NCBI GenBank assembly: GCA_032158295.1
Contig: CM063251.1
Coordinates: 11,013,016-11,077,015, forward strand
Length of the DNA: 64,000 nucleotides
Direction of reading: 5' to 3'
Source of the DNA: Pycnopodia helianthoides
Taxonomy: Eukaryota > Echinodermata > Asteroidea > Forcipulatida > Asteriidae
Below the pieces are notes generated by a model that saw only the letters and a program-made list of their open reading frames with translations, was not told where the DNA came from and ran no database searches. Shown piece after piece: positions 52,068 through 64,000 of this stretch. Positions within the stretch are counted from its first letter, which is position 1, and each line of letters starts with the position of its first letter. The translations under genes and the position numbers were made by a program.

Positions 52068-55000
52068 AGTATGTGCCGTTAGTACAGCCATTGGTTTTTT
52101 AGATTTTTAAAAGGCTTTATCTTTTCTCCCTTACACCTGTTTGGTATGTATTGGTTGCTTTAATGTATAATTGGTCATGATTGATTGAGAATCAGACGTG
52201 AGATGCATTATAAATCCATGGCAACTGAAAACAACCGTGGTTGAAGAAAATACAATTTAAACTGGAAGTCTACGTGCGCTATATAATATTATTATGATGT
52301 ACCTCTAGGTGACCACAAAGGTGTTGAGCATGACAGGAATAAATTGTTTTGGGGACATATAATCTGAGGAGGAACTGCATTTTCTTTTTGCTCCCCCCAC
52401 ACCCCCACAAAATTATGACCGATTCGATCGTAAATGAATTGTATCAACTATATTTATGGAAAAATAGATATGGGGAAGCTTAATATACGGTATTTTACAT
52501 TATTACATGTGAATGGACAGCTCTTTGCTAATCAGTTTGTTTAAATATGAAACCGGTTTCACATTTTGGGGCCTGAGGTTAAAGAATCATAATTAACACC
52601 AAATTAACATTAATATGAAATTAGCATAATTGGATGACCAGAAGTGTGAAAGGGCTAAACATCGTGCATTGGGGGAACTAGCAGACATAAATTATACGAC
52701 CACAAAGCACAGCCGGCCGGCCCTTACTGAATTTTCCTCTGAAATCCCAACACTGTGAAATGAGATGTGGATAATCAGGGACTTTTTAAATTTCAGTCCA
52801 GTGTAAGAGGGGGATGTTTGCTTCCCCACCCTCCCACCCACGCTTGGGCTCGCTGGGGAAAAGAAGGCGTTCGGGTCTAAGGCACGGTGAACGGTCATAG
52901 TTGTAAAAAATGGTTCCCATCCATATAGGAAAAGGTCAGAGTTTGGAATGTGTAACTGGAGCAGTGTCATACTAAAACTTCTTGTGAATGGAGCACGTTG
53001 CAATTTCATAATTTTAAACTGTATAGCACAGACCGGCTTTTGTTGGTTCTTTTGGGTTAAGTTGTGTTGTGTCAAACATCAAGAAGAGGCAATCGAATCC
53101 ATATTTCCCTTCAACTTAAATTAATTTGTGGTTTAGTTTTCATCCAGATGAGCTGGGTTTGAAACATGATTTTCTATCAAAAGTCAGAATAATCATGCTA
53201 TTAATTAATTCTTATAATAGAAAATTTATGTGCGGATGAAATGATGGGTTTAATTGTTTGGTATACAAATTCTTGGCACTGTTTGATCTCAGAAATGTAT
53301 GAAATAAGGACATCCACTTCATCTGGATAAGGTAACATAGGCCCTACCTAAACCAAAAGTAACCACATACTTTTCTGTCTCGTCGTAGGAGTGCATTTCA
53401 GGTATTGTATAATCTACTAGAGATACCGATCGGTCCGCTGGCACAGTCAGAGGGTTTTAATTTTGTGGGGTTGTTTGTGGGCGGGGTGTAAACTGCAGCC
53501 CCCATCCCGAGGTTGCCTGACTATTTTATTCGGTGAAAGCAATTGCAAGGTTCCGAGTGGAAATCCATTTTCAGCCCCTCCTCTGCACCAGCCTTAAATT
53601 TGTACACGCTACAAAAACACCGATGACAGCCGTGTCAACACTGCATCCGTACTTCGCCACATTAAACACCCCATTCGTATCATTCGACCGTCATCATTGA
53701 CCTTTGAAGTATCCCCAATGTCCTCATTAGAGGGTCAATGATATATAAAGACTCCCGTAGAGGAATGCAATGGTCATTCCAAAAATTTTAAACCAGGGAT
53801 CTGCCACGAGCCGTATTAAATAAAGGACCTACTCAAGTTAAGATATGGATATGTACATAGTAAGCGAGTCGCATCCGGGACATCAATTCTCAGGTGGCCC
53901 CCGGACGAAATTCAGATGTTTGTGTGTGTTTGGGGAAGCTATGTATTAGCGTGCACTAACATACACTGTCAGTGCTATAAACTGCTATAAACTGAAGACT
54001 TCTCTGTTTTAACTAATATCTTATTTTTTAATTCAGCGATGTCCCCATTGGCTCAAACCGAGCACGTACACATTTTGAGGAAGTCATCACTTCAATAAAT
54101 GCGATTACATAGTAACTACCACCACTATCACCACAAATACAAACACACGGCTTTGTGTTGCATACACTCTGTGGACAATCCTTGATTCTGTACATTTAAG
54201 AATTAAAACGTAATCTTCAACACTGAAAAAACAAAACAACACTATATGTACGTGTGTAAGTCCACACAGTGCGTCAAGTCCCTACATTATGTGGACTTCT
54301 TTAGGTCTCAAGTCCACACTTCGTATACAACGCTTAAACACTCGTTCTCGTCACCAGAAGGGCGAAAGCCTGCATGCTTTTGGCAGAAACAGTATTGGCG
54401 TATTTTTGTTCTGTTTCTTTTATTTGATACAAATAAATAAATGTCTTACCCGCCCTGAGCCAATTACCTATAAGATGCACAATTCTCGAAGCCCTCCAAC
54501 CTTGAACCCAAACCGACAACATGCCTTTATTGCTGTTTTCCTATTGTGTTACTGACAGAAGGCAATTTTCCAGAATTGTTTTGTATCAACATTTTCCCCC
54601 CTAATTTCTTATGTCTGAAATGTGGCGGTCAATCATACATGTTCCAAATACATACGTATCCAAAAACCCAACATACTTTATGGGTCGACGTTACTTTGTC
54701 TCTCTGTTTAAGTCAATGAACTCTATTTTCAGAACCGCAGAGATAATTATATCACGAGACATCTCTGATGTAAAAAAAAGAGTTATTCTTTTTTTTTATG
54801 AGGTGTCAAAATCCGTTATAGTCATTCAGACGACAATAACGCGAAATTTATTGTGCATCATTTGGGGACAATGTCTACCTGGCGAGGCCAGTGGTTGTTA
54901 TCGAATCATTAATGCATTTATATCGAATTGAAGAGTCTATCATGGCTTTCATGAAAAGTAAACGAAGTGGTTAATACAGAGACGACAAAACACGAGCAGG

Positions 55001-56053
55001 CTGTCTGAACCGGGTACACATATCAGTGGCACTTGTTTGCTAATTCAAATATTCGCGCATTCATATGGATATAGTTAGTTTGAATTTCAGATTTGCAGGG
55101 TTTAAAGAGATTGTTTTGTTGGCTGAAACTGCCTCCGAGACCATCAGTTGTTCCCCCTCTTTCTCTTCATTGTGTGCGTGATGGCAAGTGTGGTATGTTT
55201 CGCTTACCAAATAGTGTATTTTACGCTGTAAGTTAGACATTACCCACAATGTAAAATTCAGCATAAATAAAAACAACCGGGGGGTCAGGTTGGCTTTTTC
55301 TTTCCCTGTCTTTCACCTCTGTGGACCCCGATTTGAACCCCACCTTGCCTTTGGGGGTTGGGGTTTTCCCCTCCCACAGCTAAATTTGAACATTTCTTTT
55401 CGTTTCCTATTCATCCTGTTATGGGCGCTAATTGTGGTGTTGGATGCAAACTGTGAATTGAGGCAAACGAAAAACTAAGTTCAGAGCAAAATTGTCGCAT
55501 GACGATGAAACAACCACCAAAGATCCGGATACAACTCTTTGGCGTGACTAATAAAGAGTTCGTTGTGCCGAATCACCGTGCAAACCAGGGGGCAGGGGAA
55601 AACTGCCCCCCCCCCCATTTTAACGAAACAATAGGGACAATTCGGGCACAGCACGAAGACAAATTTACTGTACAGAGAAAGCCAAAAAAAACACACACAA
55701 AAAAAACAACAATTTGTTTTTTACCGGTATTAGAAATGAGTAGTTAATTAGTTTTTATCGGGCAAATCAACCCCTCTGCCCCGTTAACCGAGGTCTCCCT
55801 CTAGACGTACATGCTCATGAACAGTCGTGTAGGCTCAGAAGAGCTTATGGAAACATATCATGGTTTCAGACAGCATATTCTGAAGTCCATCTCAGACAAC
55901 AACCTTATCAAACTGTCGAGTTGATGTCGCGACCAGCTTTTATGAGAGCATACAAAACACATTATGAGATACCTAATAACTCTACTCAAAACACTACATT
56001 CTTTTCGCAACCAACACGACACGTGTAGCACAAAGGGAAAACTAGATTACTCT
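52068..56053. other. No gene recognised; repeat D copy inside
   Basis: AT-rich intergenic or intronic sequence. A TATATAAAG box at about 53750 lies in a moderately GC-richer patch (53550-53800) without an adjacent coding start. Repeat D copy 2 is at 55585-55812. AAGTCC/GGACTT inverted blocks occur near 54250-54320. The longest open frames (52692-53075 minus, 54611-54931 plus) lack recognisable motifs. Confidence 0.45.
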
Positions 56054-56419
56054 TTTAAAAGCAGGGTATACCTTTGGTAATTACTCCAAAAATTAATGAC
56101 CTCAAAAACTAATTTGGTAAAGAGCACTGGAAGGGCTGTTGATATTATAAAACATTGTTAGAAACCTTAATGTAGTTTCAGAGAAAGAGGTAACTTTTCA
56201 CCCCAAAATATGAATCTGAGAAAGGCATGAAGCCCTTCTCAGGCATCTGAAAGCACACAATTCTATGCAACAAGGGTGTTTTTTCTGTCATTATTTTCCT
56301 TGCAATTTAGATGACCAATTGAGACCGAATTTTCACAGATTTGTTATTGTTTGCATATGTTGGGATGCAAGTGAGGATACTATAGTCTTTACAATTACCA
56401 AAAGTATACCCTGACTTAA
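56054..56419. mobile_element. TTAA MITE, GGGTATAC subfamily
   Basis: Ends AAGCAGGGTATACCTTTGGT and ACCAAAAGTATACCCTGAC with TTAA outside both. The interior keeps TTGATATTATAAAACATTGT, GATGACCAATTGAGACCGAA and TTTTCACAGATTTGTTATT in the family order. Confidence 0.82.
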
Positions 56420-57329
56420 AAAGGAACTGAATTGTGTTGGTTTGAAATATCACTTTTCTCAGTACAAACATTAAGCCGTCCTCACAACCTTTGCGGAGCT
56501 CGTATTCAACCAAAAAATAAAGAAAAGACAAAAATCAATTTGCAAGCAAATTATTTACGCTGCCTTGCACATGTATGAACGAATGACTTTTATTGGTTGT
56601 CAGTTTATACCGCATCAACGAGTATCCATGTAGGTCAACAGCGGAATATTGGCAGGAAATATCATGGCGGGAAATAATGTACAAGGGAGTGCGCTCGGCG
56701 TTGTCTCGCCGAAGGAACTTACAGGCGATATTGATACGAAATAATACGGCCTGCGGTCGAGTGATTCTTGGGGAAACAATCCAACAGCCTTTAATGGTAT
56801 GAAGAGAGCTTTTTAATCAAGGGACCCTTGTTTATAAACGTGTCAATATGCCACCTTGTTTCCCTTGGCCTTCGGGTATAGCTGAGATGGGTAATGATCG
56901 ATCATCAGTTTGTTCCCGCGGGCATAACGTACGTTTTAACGGTTGGGGGGGGGGGGGGGGCAACCACGTGTTTGGGCCAGGTTGAGGGTTTGAGATGCTC
57001 TAATTCTGAACAATGTCTATTTGGGACTACTGAAATTACAATCTATATTGAGCTCGATAGAATATAACTTGCATTCATCATTTTACTTCCAATTGTATTG
57101 GTTCGTCATCTGTTAATCTGGCTACGATGCGGAATCTGGCGTAGCCTAACATAGACCACAATGATTGGACCACAACACAATATTGTTTATTATTATTGTT
57201 AGTGGTTCGTCCAAGATTGAATGAGGAGGGGAATAAGGCTTGTTTGGAGGTAAGAAATACCACAATGTATACATATAATGTTGAAAACTAGGATGCTATA
57301 TGAATTTAATGCAACCGGTATTGTATTTA

Positions 57330-57482
57330 GACCCCTTGCATAATACGATGTCACAAGCCCATACAGCGCCCTCACTGAGGTCAGAAGGAAGACCCATCAT
57401 TGATTGAGAGTTGTGCGCGGCGTGTACACGCTTGCACTTTTTTCAATGTTTGACCTCAGCGATGGCGGACAATGCAAGGGGT
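57330..57482. mobile_element. MITE with AGACCCCTTGCAT / ATGCAAGGGGTTT ends
   Basis: The left end AGACCCCTTGCATAATACGA and right end GGACAATGCAAGGGGTTTA are inverted. It is the clearest relative of 2662-2816. Confidence 0.7.
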
Positions 57483-57485
57483 TTA

Positions 57486-58450
57486 ATATAATACACAGCC
57501 TCGCTACCATGGGCAGCGCGCCGTATCGATAAAGGCATGCTGGAAGAAAATGGCGCGGCGAGATCGATCACACTGGGGACGAGGTTGGGTAATACCAGCC
57601 TCGCTACCATGGGCAGCGCGCCGTATTGATACTTCTCGGTTGACCGCTCTCTCACCCTAGTATTGGATCATTTGCATATCCTAAAATGTTGGATACGTAT
57701 GCAAATTAGAATAGTCTGACTGCTTTTCGAAATTCACATCTTCGTCATCTCGTGGTCTGATACAAGATTGAATAGCTGCATGAACTGTGCACGGTGTAAT
57801 TCTTCTAGACACTATGAATATGGAACATATGCTAATATTGTTAAGTCGTTTTCCAATCAGGGTCCAAGTAAGGAGTTTCCCTCCCAGGGTTTACTATTGT
57901 AAACATGGTTGGAAATAATGTAAACCATGGGGACGAGGCTGTCTCGTCACTAACCCCCAGGTAGAAACCTCGTTCCCAGGGGTGATCGATCTCGCCGCGC
58001 CATTTTGTTCAGCATGCCTTGCTCGCTCCAGCCTCGCTACAAGGGACAACGCGCCATATCGATACCTCTCGTCACTAACCCCTGGTAGAGATGTACTGAA
58101 AAACACACTGATTGGCTCTCAAACGTGACTAATTTGAATGCACGCTTGTTCACAAATTCTGAGTGCTTGTAGTAGCTTCCTACAAGCGCCATCACGCGCT
58201 CAGAATTACGTACGTTCCATTTCAAATGAACCATGTTTTTACACTGTCACCCTAAACTGCTTAGAGTTCGAGCGGACATACTTGAGCGGGCGCGTAGAGC
58301 GGATCGGCCACAGGCCTAATTAAAATGTGATGGATTCGAATACACTTTTTTGAATCAATTCCATGGGCCATGAGCGAGCAAGACATGCGGGAAGAAAATG
58401 CCGCAGCGAGATCGATCACCCCTGGGAACGAGGCTGGGTTAATACCTTTA
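57486..58450. repeat. Cluster of repeat C (GGCGCGGCGAGATCGATC family)
   Basis: Several copies lie in both orientations: 57486-57640 (CAGCCTCGCTACCATGGGCA twice, with AATGGCGCGGCGAGATCGAT), 57918-58085 (reverse, GATCGATCTCGCCGCGCCAT) and 58345-58450 (AAATGCCGCAGCGAGATCGA, GGGAACGAGGCTGGG). A single fragment is in TIMELESS intron 11 near 18648-18705 (AATGGCGCAGCGAGATCCAT). Opposed copies can pair into large hairpins. Confidence 0.75.
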
Positions 58451-59782
58451 AAGTGCAATAACGAGGACTGAACTGGTCAGTAAGTGACTCTGTACATTGC
58501 TACCACAACGTGATGTTTACCTCAGCATAACCTCGCCTACATGCCACTAGAGAAATCGGTGACGGAAAATTGGTCATACGATAAGGTTTATATACAAAGG
58601 AAGACTTGGATTTGACCCAAATTGTGCCTATAGTGATCAACATGTGTAAATGTATTATTCTTTGAAACGATTATGACCGGGAGTCAATAAAGATTGAGAA
58701 CTTAAATCAATTCTTGTCAACCAATAACGTTTGGTAATTATTCAGCACTGTAAATAGCCCATTGAAACTGTTTAAAACTTAACAGTCTTTTAAATGACGT
58801 ACTTCAGTTTCCCTGTTATTATTGTGTTCTTTCTTGGCGTTTTTTTTAGTGTCCACAACCGTTAAAAAAAAGAAGTGTACTTCATGCTAATTTAATTGAG
58901 TGCTATTATCAGTGAAGCACCGATCGAGGTTGCCACGTGTTGGTTACCAGATATTCCCTTCGTGAGACGTTCTCCCAGTCAGCGTCTCTCTGAACATCTT
59001 AGCTGTCGGGACGTGGCAAGGAGAAGCACAACACAATTACAGTAACGATCATCACGAGCCCGTGTCCGGAATTCGAGAGGGAGCCGCGAGTAATGTTTCG
59101 CATGAGCAACTCGCGATTATGTTGCATTCAACTCTACTGTCGTAGTTATTAGTTCGCCCACGCAAGGATATTCTTTGTCTGACTCTGAAAGCCAGGCAAC
59201 TTCAAAGTCGAAGTTATGGTTGAGAATGTTCCTTAAGCCTTTACGGACTGCAACGGTTTATAGTGGGTTGTTGCTATTTGTCAAAGTTAGGGTTTGTAAT
59301 TATTGGGAAATAATTTATACAGTTTTAATACGATCAAAACAATCTAGTTCAAAACAATCATATTGAGAAATATTTATGTATGCGTGAAAATTGAGGAAAA
59401 CAATCAAATTGCCATCGGGTTATTTTGATTGCCGCCATCAAAATAGACCCAATATAAATCTGCACAAAAGTAACTTTAAAAAAAACCATCTGGTTGTTTC
59501 CACTGAAATTTGGCAACCGTACTTGGTTAGATTTTTACAAAGGTCGGTTGTAATAATTATGCTCTTTACTGAACAAATTAGGATGGGGATTATTTTATTC
59601 TCCGCCAAAAAGCAATTTCAGCACATTAGTTAAATTGTTCTCATTACTTTGCGTTATATTTCCCCTGGTGATACTTTCTCATGCGAGCCAAACTTTATTA
59701 TTTTGAAATTGTCACCGGTCACTGGTCTTGATATTTTAACGAAAATGATCTGAAACAAAATCACTGAACACCATCTTAAAAT
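58451..59782. other. No gene recognised
   Basis: AT-rich, with a GC-richer patch at 58920-59170 that holds no recognisable exon. The open frames at 59175-59633 lack motifs. Confidence 0.45.
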
Positions 59783-60140
59783 GAAGGTATTTACCTTTGG
59801 TAATTACACCAAAAATTAATGACCATAAAAGCTTACTTGGTAGGAATCACTGAAGCTGTTGATGGTGTGTAACTAAAGGAATGTGGTTTTAGAGAGAGGT
59901 ATTCAAAAACATTTTGATCTGAGAAACGTTTCTGCATGAAACGTTTCTCCGATTGTGTTTTCCAATTACGGGTTATATACCTGCGTGGATATAACCGCTC
60001 CAGATATTCGGCAATATCTCAAAAAACGCTACCACCTTTTAAAATTAAATTTTCACAGATTAGTTTGATTGTATATATCTATATTCACATTGGATTAAAA
60101 CAATCGAACGGTTCCAAAAACCAAAGTTATACTTTGCCTT
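59783..60140. mobile_element. TTAA-type MITE, degraded copy
   Basis: GGTATTTACCTTTGGTAATT at the left, TGACCATAAAAGCTTACTTG, TGAGAAACGTTTCTGCATGA (hairpin), ATTTTCACAGATTAGTTTGA, and CCAAAGTTATACTTTGCCTT at the right follow the order of 56054-56419 with heavy divergence. Confidence 0.6.
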
Positions 60141-60691
60141 CAATTTAGTTCTTGCGCGCGCATAGTCAGCTGCATAACAATTTTGAGTCTTGTTTTCTAT
60201 TCTACAAAATGTGGACCGCCACTTTTTCGTCCAGCCTCGGTTTTGTTTGCATGATTATTGGGGGAAATGATGCTGTTTAAGCATCGTCGTATGATGACTA
60301 TAGCGTTACATAATAATAATATTTGTCACAAAAATAATGGAACCATTGTAGAGCAAACATTCCATATGCATGTTCATGTAACGCACGTTACCTCATGACA
60401 TCATTATAATAATTGTTTGCAGTGAATACACGTATTATTTCAACACCGATGGTTACTCGACATAATTATTAATGTCATTTCCTATCAGACAAGATACTGG
60501 TACAAATGTCGGGTACAATTTGTAAACCAGTTTTGCACGGAATCCTTATTTCTAGTATAATTTGAAAAGAAAAGTAAAACTCTAGCTGAGTTGGAGCATG
60601 AAAGTGCCGTAATGACATTATCTCCATCGCAAAGAACGACTACCCACTAGAGTGCATGTCGAGAGCTTCCACTGCGGCCATAATCAGAAAA

Positions 60692-60804
60692 GGTATTGTG
60701 AATGACACGATAGAATCATGGTTAAATGAACTTCGAGGCAACCATGACCAGTACAGGTATTGTGAATTACATGATAGAACATTGGTTATATATGAGCTTC
60801 AAGG
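60692..60804 (+). repeat. Imperfect direct repeat, period about 64 bp
   Basis: GGTATTGTGAATGACACGAT...GAACTTCGAGGC (60692-60740) recurs as GGTATTGTGAATTACATGAT...GAGCTTCAAGGT (60756-60804). Confidence 0.7.
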
Positions 60805-61554
60805 TCTCGCATTTACTCCCAGACGGCTACAATAGAACACTTAAGATCTTCGAATATAACTTGTTCATGGTATTTGTACCAGGGTTAAACAAAATGTCTG
60901 AAGAAGAAACCACAGACGCCAGGGTACGTTCTATTACATTTTGAGGTTTACTCCGGGGACAGAATTATGAGATAAAAGTTTCTTAAGATTCAAGCGGTAT
61001 TTAAAGATTACAATGTAATACGACAGGGGTTTGGATCTGAAAGTTTCGTTGAAGAAAAAAACACACAGACAAACAAATAGAAAACATAAAGAAAAACTTG
61101 GGTTGGACAAGCTTAAAGTTTCTCAATTACACATTGATTAATGGTGACAATGACAAAGACTCTGGGGCAGATAGGGGACGTACATGGGGAACAGACCAGT
61201 TGCGCTCTCCAAGTCACGTTACCTAGAGTGGGTAATCAACAAACAAGGCGTCCTCCATAGGAAAGTGCTGTTGTTGTAAAGTACATGATGATTGTTGCAT
61301 TTGGAGTGGGAGTGGCTGAATAAAGACAGTAAGGTCAGTTCTACACTATGTTCACGATTATGGTACTCATAAGGACGATCGCAATCACACACTTTTCAAC
61401 ACAAGAATGTCGCAATTCTGAAGCTGAAATCATCCCAAAGAAAAGGCTTCTAAAAACTGTGCGATTCTTTTGTCTGTTTGAAATTCCGCAACTGGCTAAA
61501 CGTGCACTTTTTCAACGCTCTTTACTTTTATTACATTAAAAGACCGGGTGGCTA

Positions 61555-61581
61555 GACGACGCGTCGCGACGCGACGTCGTC
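61555..61581. repeat. CpG-saturated near-palindrome
   Basis: GACGACGCGTCGCGACGCGA followed by CGTCGTC: 27 bp made almost only of CG, AC and GT steps, nearly self-complementary, in an AT-rich setting. Confidence 0.7.
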
Positions 61582-61958
61582 AAACATTAATGCTTAACTA
61601 AAAATAGACCTTATATGTAGTAGAATACTGGTAGTTTATGAAACAATGAAACAGGAATGGGATTTAAATCAATGTCACAACATACAACTTTAATAAAAAG
61701 GGCTTAGTAACTGTGTTGTTATTCACCAAAATAAAGCTGTCTGTCGCAGTACTCGCTCTGTCACAAGATAGTATCATCCGCTTAGTAATAGATGACGTAG
61801 TACCCACTATAAGTCACGTAATGACTTATAAATATTGGCCGCGCAATCGGTCTACTGTGCATTCAATAATGCAAGAATAGAATTTGCACACGGTCAAAGT
61901 ATGTCTTGAATAAGATATTTGGCTATATAGCCATCGCAGATTTCTTCTTTAAAAAATA

Positions 61959-62461
61959 AAGGTAGTATATAAGCAATGGAAGCCATTTACAAAAAAATCG
62001 AAATTGCTTTTATTCCACCTATATTTTGTAAAATTTGTGACGACCCTACAGCCAAATATATTTCTCATGACACACACTGATGACTGTGTGCCAAATTCAT
62101 GCTTGTTCTTCCTTTTTTTTTTAAAGGTAGTATACTAAGCAATGGAAGCAATTTACAAAAATATCTAAATTGCTTTTATTCCACCTATATTATTGTTTCA
62201 AAGGAAAAATTTGCGACAGCCCTACAGTCAAATATATTTCTCATGACACACACTGATGACTATGTGCCAACTTCATGCTTGTTTTTCTTAAAAAAAAAAA
62301 AAAAGTAGTATAATAAGCAATGGAAGCAATTTACAAAAAAATCTAAATTGCTTTTATCCCACCTATATTATTGTTTCAAAGGAAAAATCTGCGATGGCCC
62401 TACAGCCAAATATATTTCTCATGACACACGCTGATGACTGTGTGCCAAATTCATGCTTGTA
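61959..62461 (+). repeat. Tandem repeat, three units of about 165-180 bp
   Basis: Units begin near 61959, 62123 and 62304 with GTAGTATA(TA/CTA/ATA)AGCAATGGAAG, contain an inverted AAGCAATTT/AAATTGCTT pair, CCACCTATATT, CCCTACAGCCAAATATATTT and CTCATGACACAC, and end TTCATGCTTGT. Units 2 and 3 share TATTGTTTCAAAGGAAAAAT, which unit 1 lacks. T or A homopolymers mark the junctions. Confidence 0.93.
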
Positions 62462-64000
62462 TCATCAAAGGCACAGTCCCACCAACTACCTGCCGTTCCA
62501 GGCAAAAGTGTTGTATATAATGGTTTAGAACAAATAACAATACTAGTTTGTGATATCGATGTTGAAAACAATTCATTGCTGGTCCCATGAAGTTACCACG
62601 CAAAAAAAGAAGAAGAAAACTAAAAATAAATACAAAATATGGCAAATCAGTTTTGAAACAAATTATTAATGTAACTACGATTAATATGTTTATAAGTTTT
62701 GGGACCCAACACGTAATGTTTTAACATATACACTAGCAATTAGCACGAACGACGTATCACTTTTGCCATTTTGTGTTTCCACGAAGTGACGTACGCAATT
62801 CGCAGCTTTGTCCAGCGAACACTTCGAGGCTCGTGTTTTACGCCAGAGACCGGCTTCGAGTGTTTGGAGGAATCCTGACAAACGCACCTTTGACCTCGCA
62901 TCCCACTTCGGTCTTGCAGATAGGTGACCAGCCGGACAGGGCACCAGTCTAGCAGTGACCATCATTTTGACTAATAGACCGGTGCCTGTCCTTGGACCCG
63001 TCTAAAAAGAAGGTTACTCATTGGCCGATTATGTGCGCCGCGTGTACATAGATGTGCGTTTTCCACTGTTACGCCATCTTTTTACCTCTAAGAAGGCGGC
63101 GTGATGACGTCATTACATAAGCTCCATATGCATTTTTTTTCACAAAGTGACGTGTAAGTTTAGGAATTGATTACTCATTACAACAGTTGTAAATAGTATT
63201 GAAACATGTTGACAGTTCTGTACAAATGAGGAAGTCAGCTTTATTTGTGTCTTTTAATAAGCAAAAAAAAAAAAATAGTAAGCATTCTCCGAGAGACAGC
63301 AGTTTGAAAAATTGCTCAACTTCAACCGCGATGTTCTCGAACAACCACGGCATTGTTGGTTGTGGAACTTATAGGTGACTTCGCGGGAACAGCGACGAAT
63401 TCGTATTCATTTTGAATGTAAACTGAACTAAGAAAAAAGGTCCAAGTTGTCCATTTCGTAAATAAATTGATTTATGTTTCAGTGCTTTGATCGTTAGTGA
63501 TAACAGTGGGAAGCAGTTCAAACTACCAATCCGTAAACGGAAATTGTAAGGGATTGGTAGTAACCGAAGACAACAGTTGGTTAGTTTAAGTCTGCAGTAC
63601 CAATACCCCATTGAAAAGGAAGGTGCGTTTGTAGATCCCCCGAATCACCGTTATTTCGATTGCCATAATCGAAACAAAACCGACATGAACATCCACTATA
63701 ATCCGGAACAAGTATAGGCCTGTATCGTTTTTTGTTGATTTCATGAAAACGTGTTAACACAATTAGATGAAATGTTGATTATTGTATGGTGTGTTTATTG
63801 AAAACTAGAGAAAGGGAAATAATTTACAAAATTTCAAAATATGGCACAATTAGACAAGATGACTGTTCATATACAAAGTCCTAACGATTATCGCACTACA
63901 CGACAGTTTCTTGTGAATGGTCGATATTTGGCCTATTGATGCAGGAGACCGAAGTATATAATATCACTACTGTTATTTTACATTGGGGAAAAACGCACCA
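62462..64000. other. No gene recognised
   Basis: It includes a GC-richer patch (62750-63000) and a segment with GCCGCGTGTACA, GTTACGCCATC and GATGACGTCATTA (63030-63115) that resembles the CpG-rich MITE cores. The minus-strand frame at 62690-62965 has no recognisable motif. Confidence 0.4.

Noticed and set aside
52692..53075. 127-codon minus-strand open frame
   Set aside because: No recognisable domain, no splice context and ordinary intergenic composition.
52692..64000. Continuation of the candidate signal-peptide gene
   Set aside because: I looked for acceptors followed by a phase-2 compatible conserved open segment and found none that was convincing.
1..64000. CRISPR arrays, operons or retroviral/LINE coding regions
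   Set aside because: No regularly spaced short repeats, no bacterial gene organisation and no reverse transcriptase, integrase or transposase frames were seen; the mobile elements are all non-coding.

Overview
This is a eukaryotic, animal nuclear window. It is AT-rich, with split genes, GT-AG introns and very many short interspersed and inverted-repeat elements. The two clear genes look deuterostome-like (a DNAJA1-type chaperone and a vertebrate-type TIMELESS). The mix of tRNA-derived SINEs and TTAA-flanked MITEs suggests a marine invertebrate deuterostome, most likely an echinoderm such as a sea star. That placement is an inference from style; nothing in the window proves the species.

Layout. 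1-5443 (+): last four coding exons of a type I DnaJ/Hsp40 co-chaperone of the DNAJA1/2/4 group; its N-terminal half lies left of the window. 5444-9824: its 3' flank with several repeats, a minus-strand tRNA-Thr(CGU) gene at 9206-9277, and the presumed TIMELESS promoter with an E2F-type site about 210 bp before the start codon. 9825-35533 (+): a complete TIMELESS gene of 29 coding exons. The exons sum to 4059 nt with an uninterrupted frame, giving 1352 residues. It carries the N-terminal helical domain, a basic/acidic linker, tandem W-R-E-E-type helical repeats, the PARP1-binding-like region and an acidic serine-rich tail. Its introns are loaded with SINEs, MITEs and other repeats; intron 28 (4.8 kb) holds a 1854-bp transposon with perfect 24-bp terminal repeats.

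35534-64000: gene-poor. It contains nested MITEs, a 38-bp minisatellite, a three-unit tandem repeat of about 165-180 bp, direct duplications, and a 282-bp inverted-repeat element with a telomere-like (CCCTAA) core. That element has an 8-bp target duplication and a preserved empty site in the neighbouring tandem unit. The only coding candidate is a short signal-peptide-like first exon at 46345-46427, whose downstream exons were not found in the window.

The two identified genes share orientation but have no known common pathway: DNAJA works with Hsp70 in protein folding, and TIMELESS works at the replication fork with TIPIN. I see no bacterial-style operon, CRISPR array or novel multi-gene system. 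The most novel material is in the mobile elements and in a repeated short motif in the TIMELESS tail.
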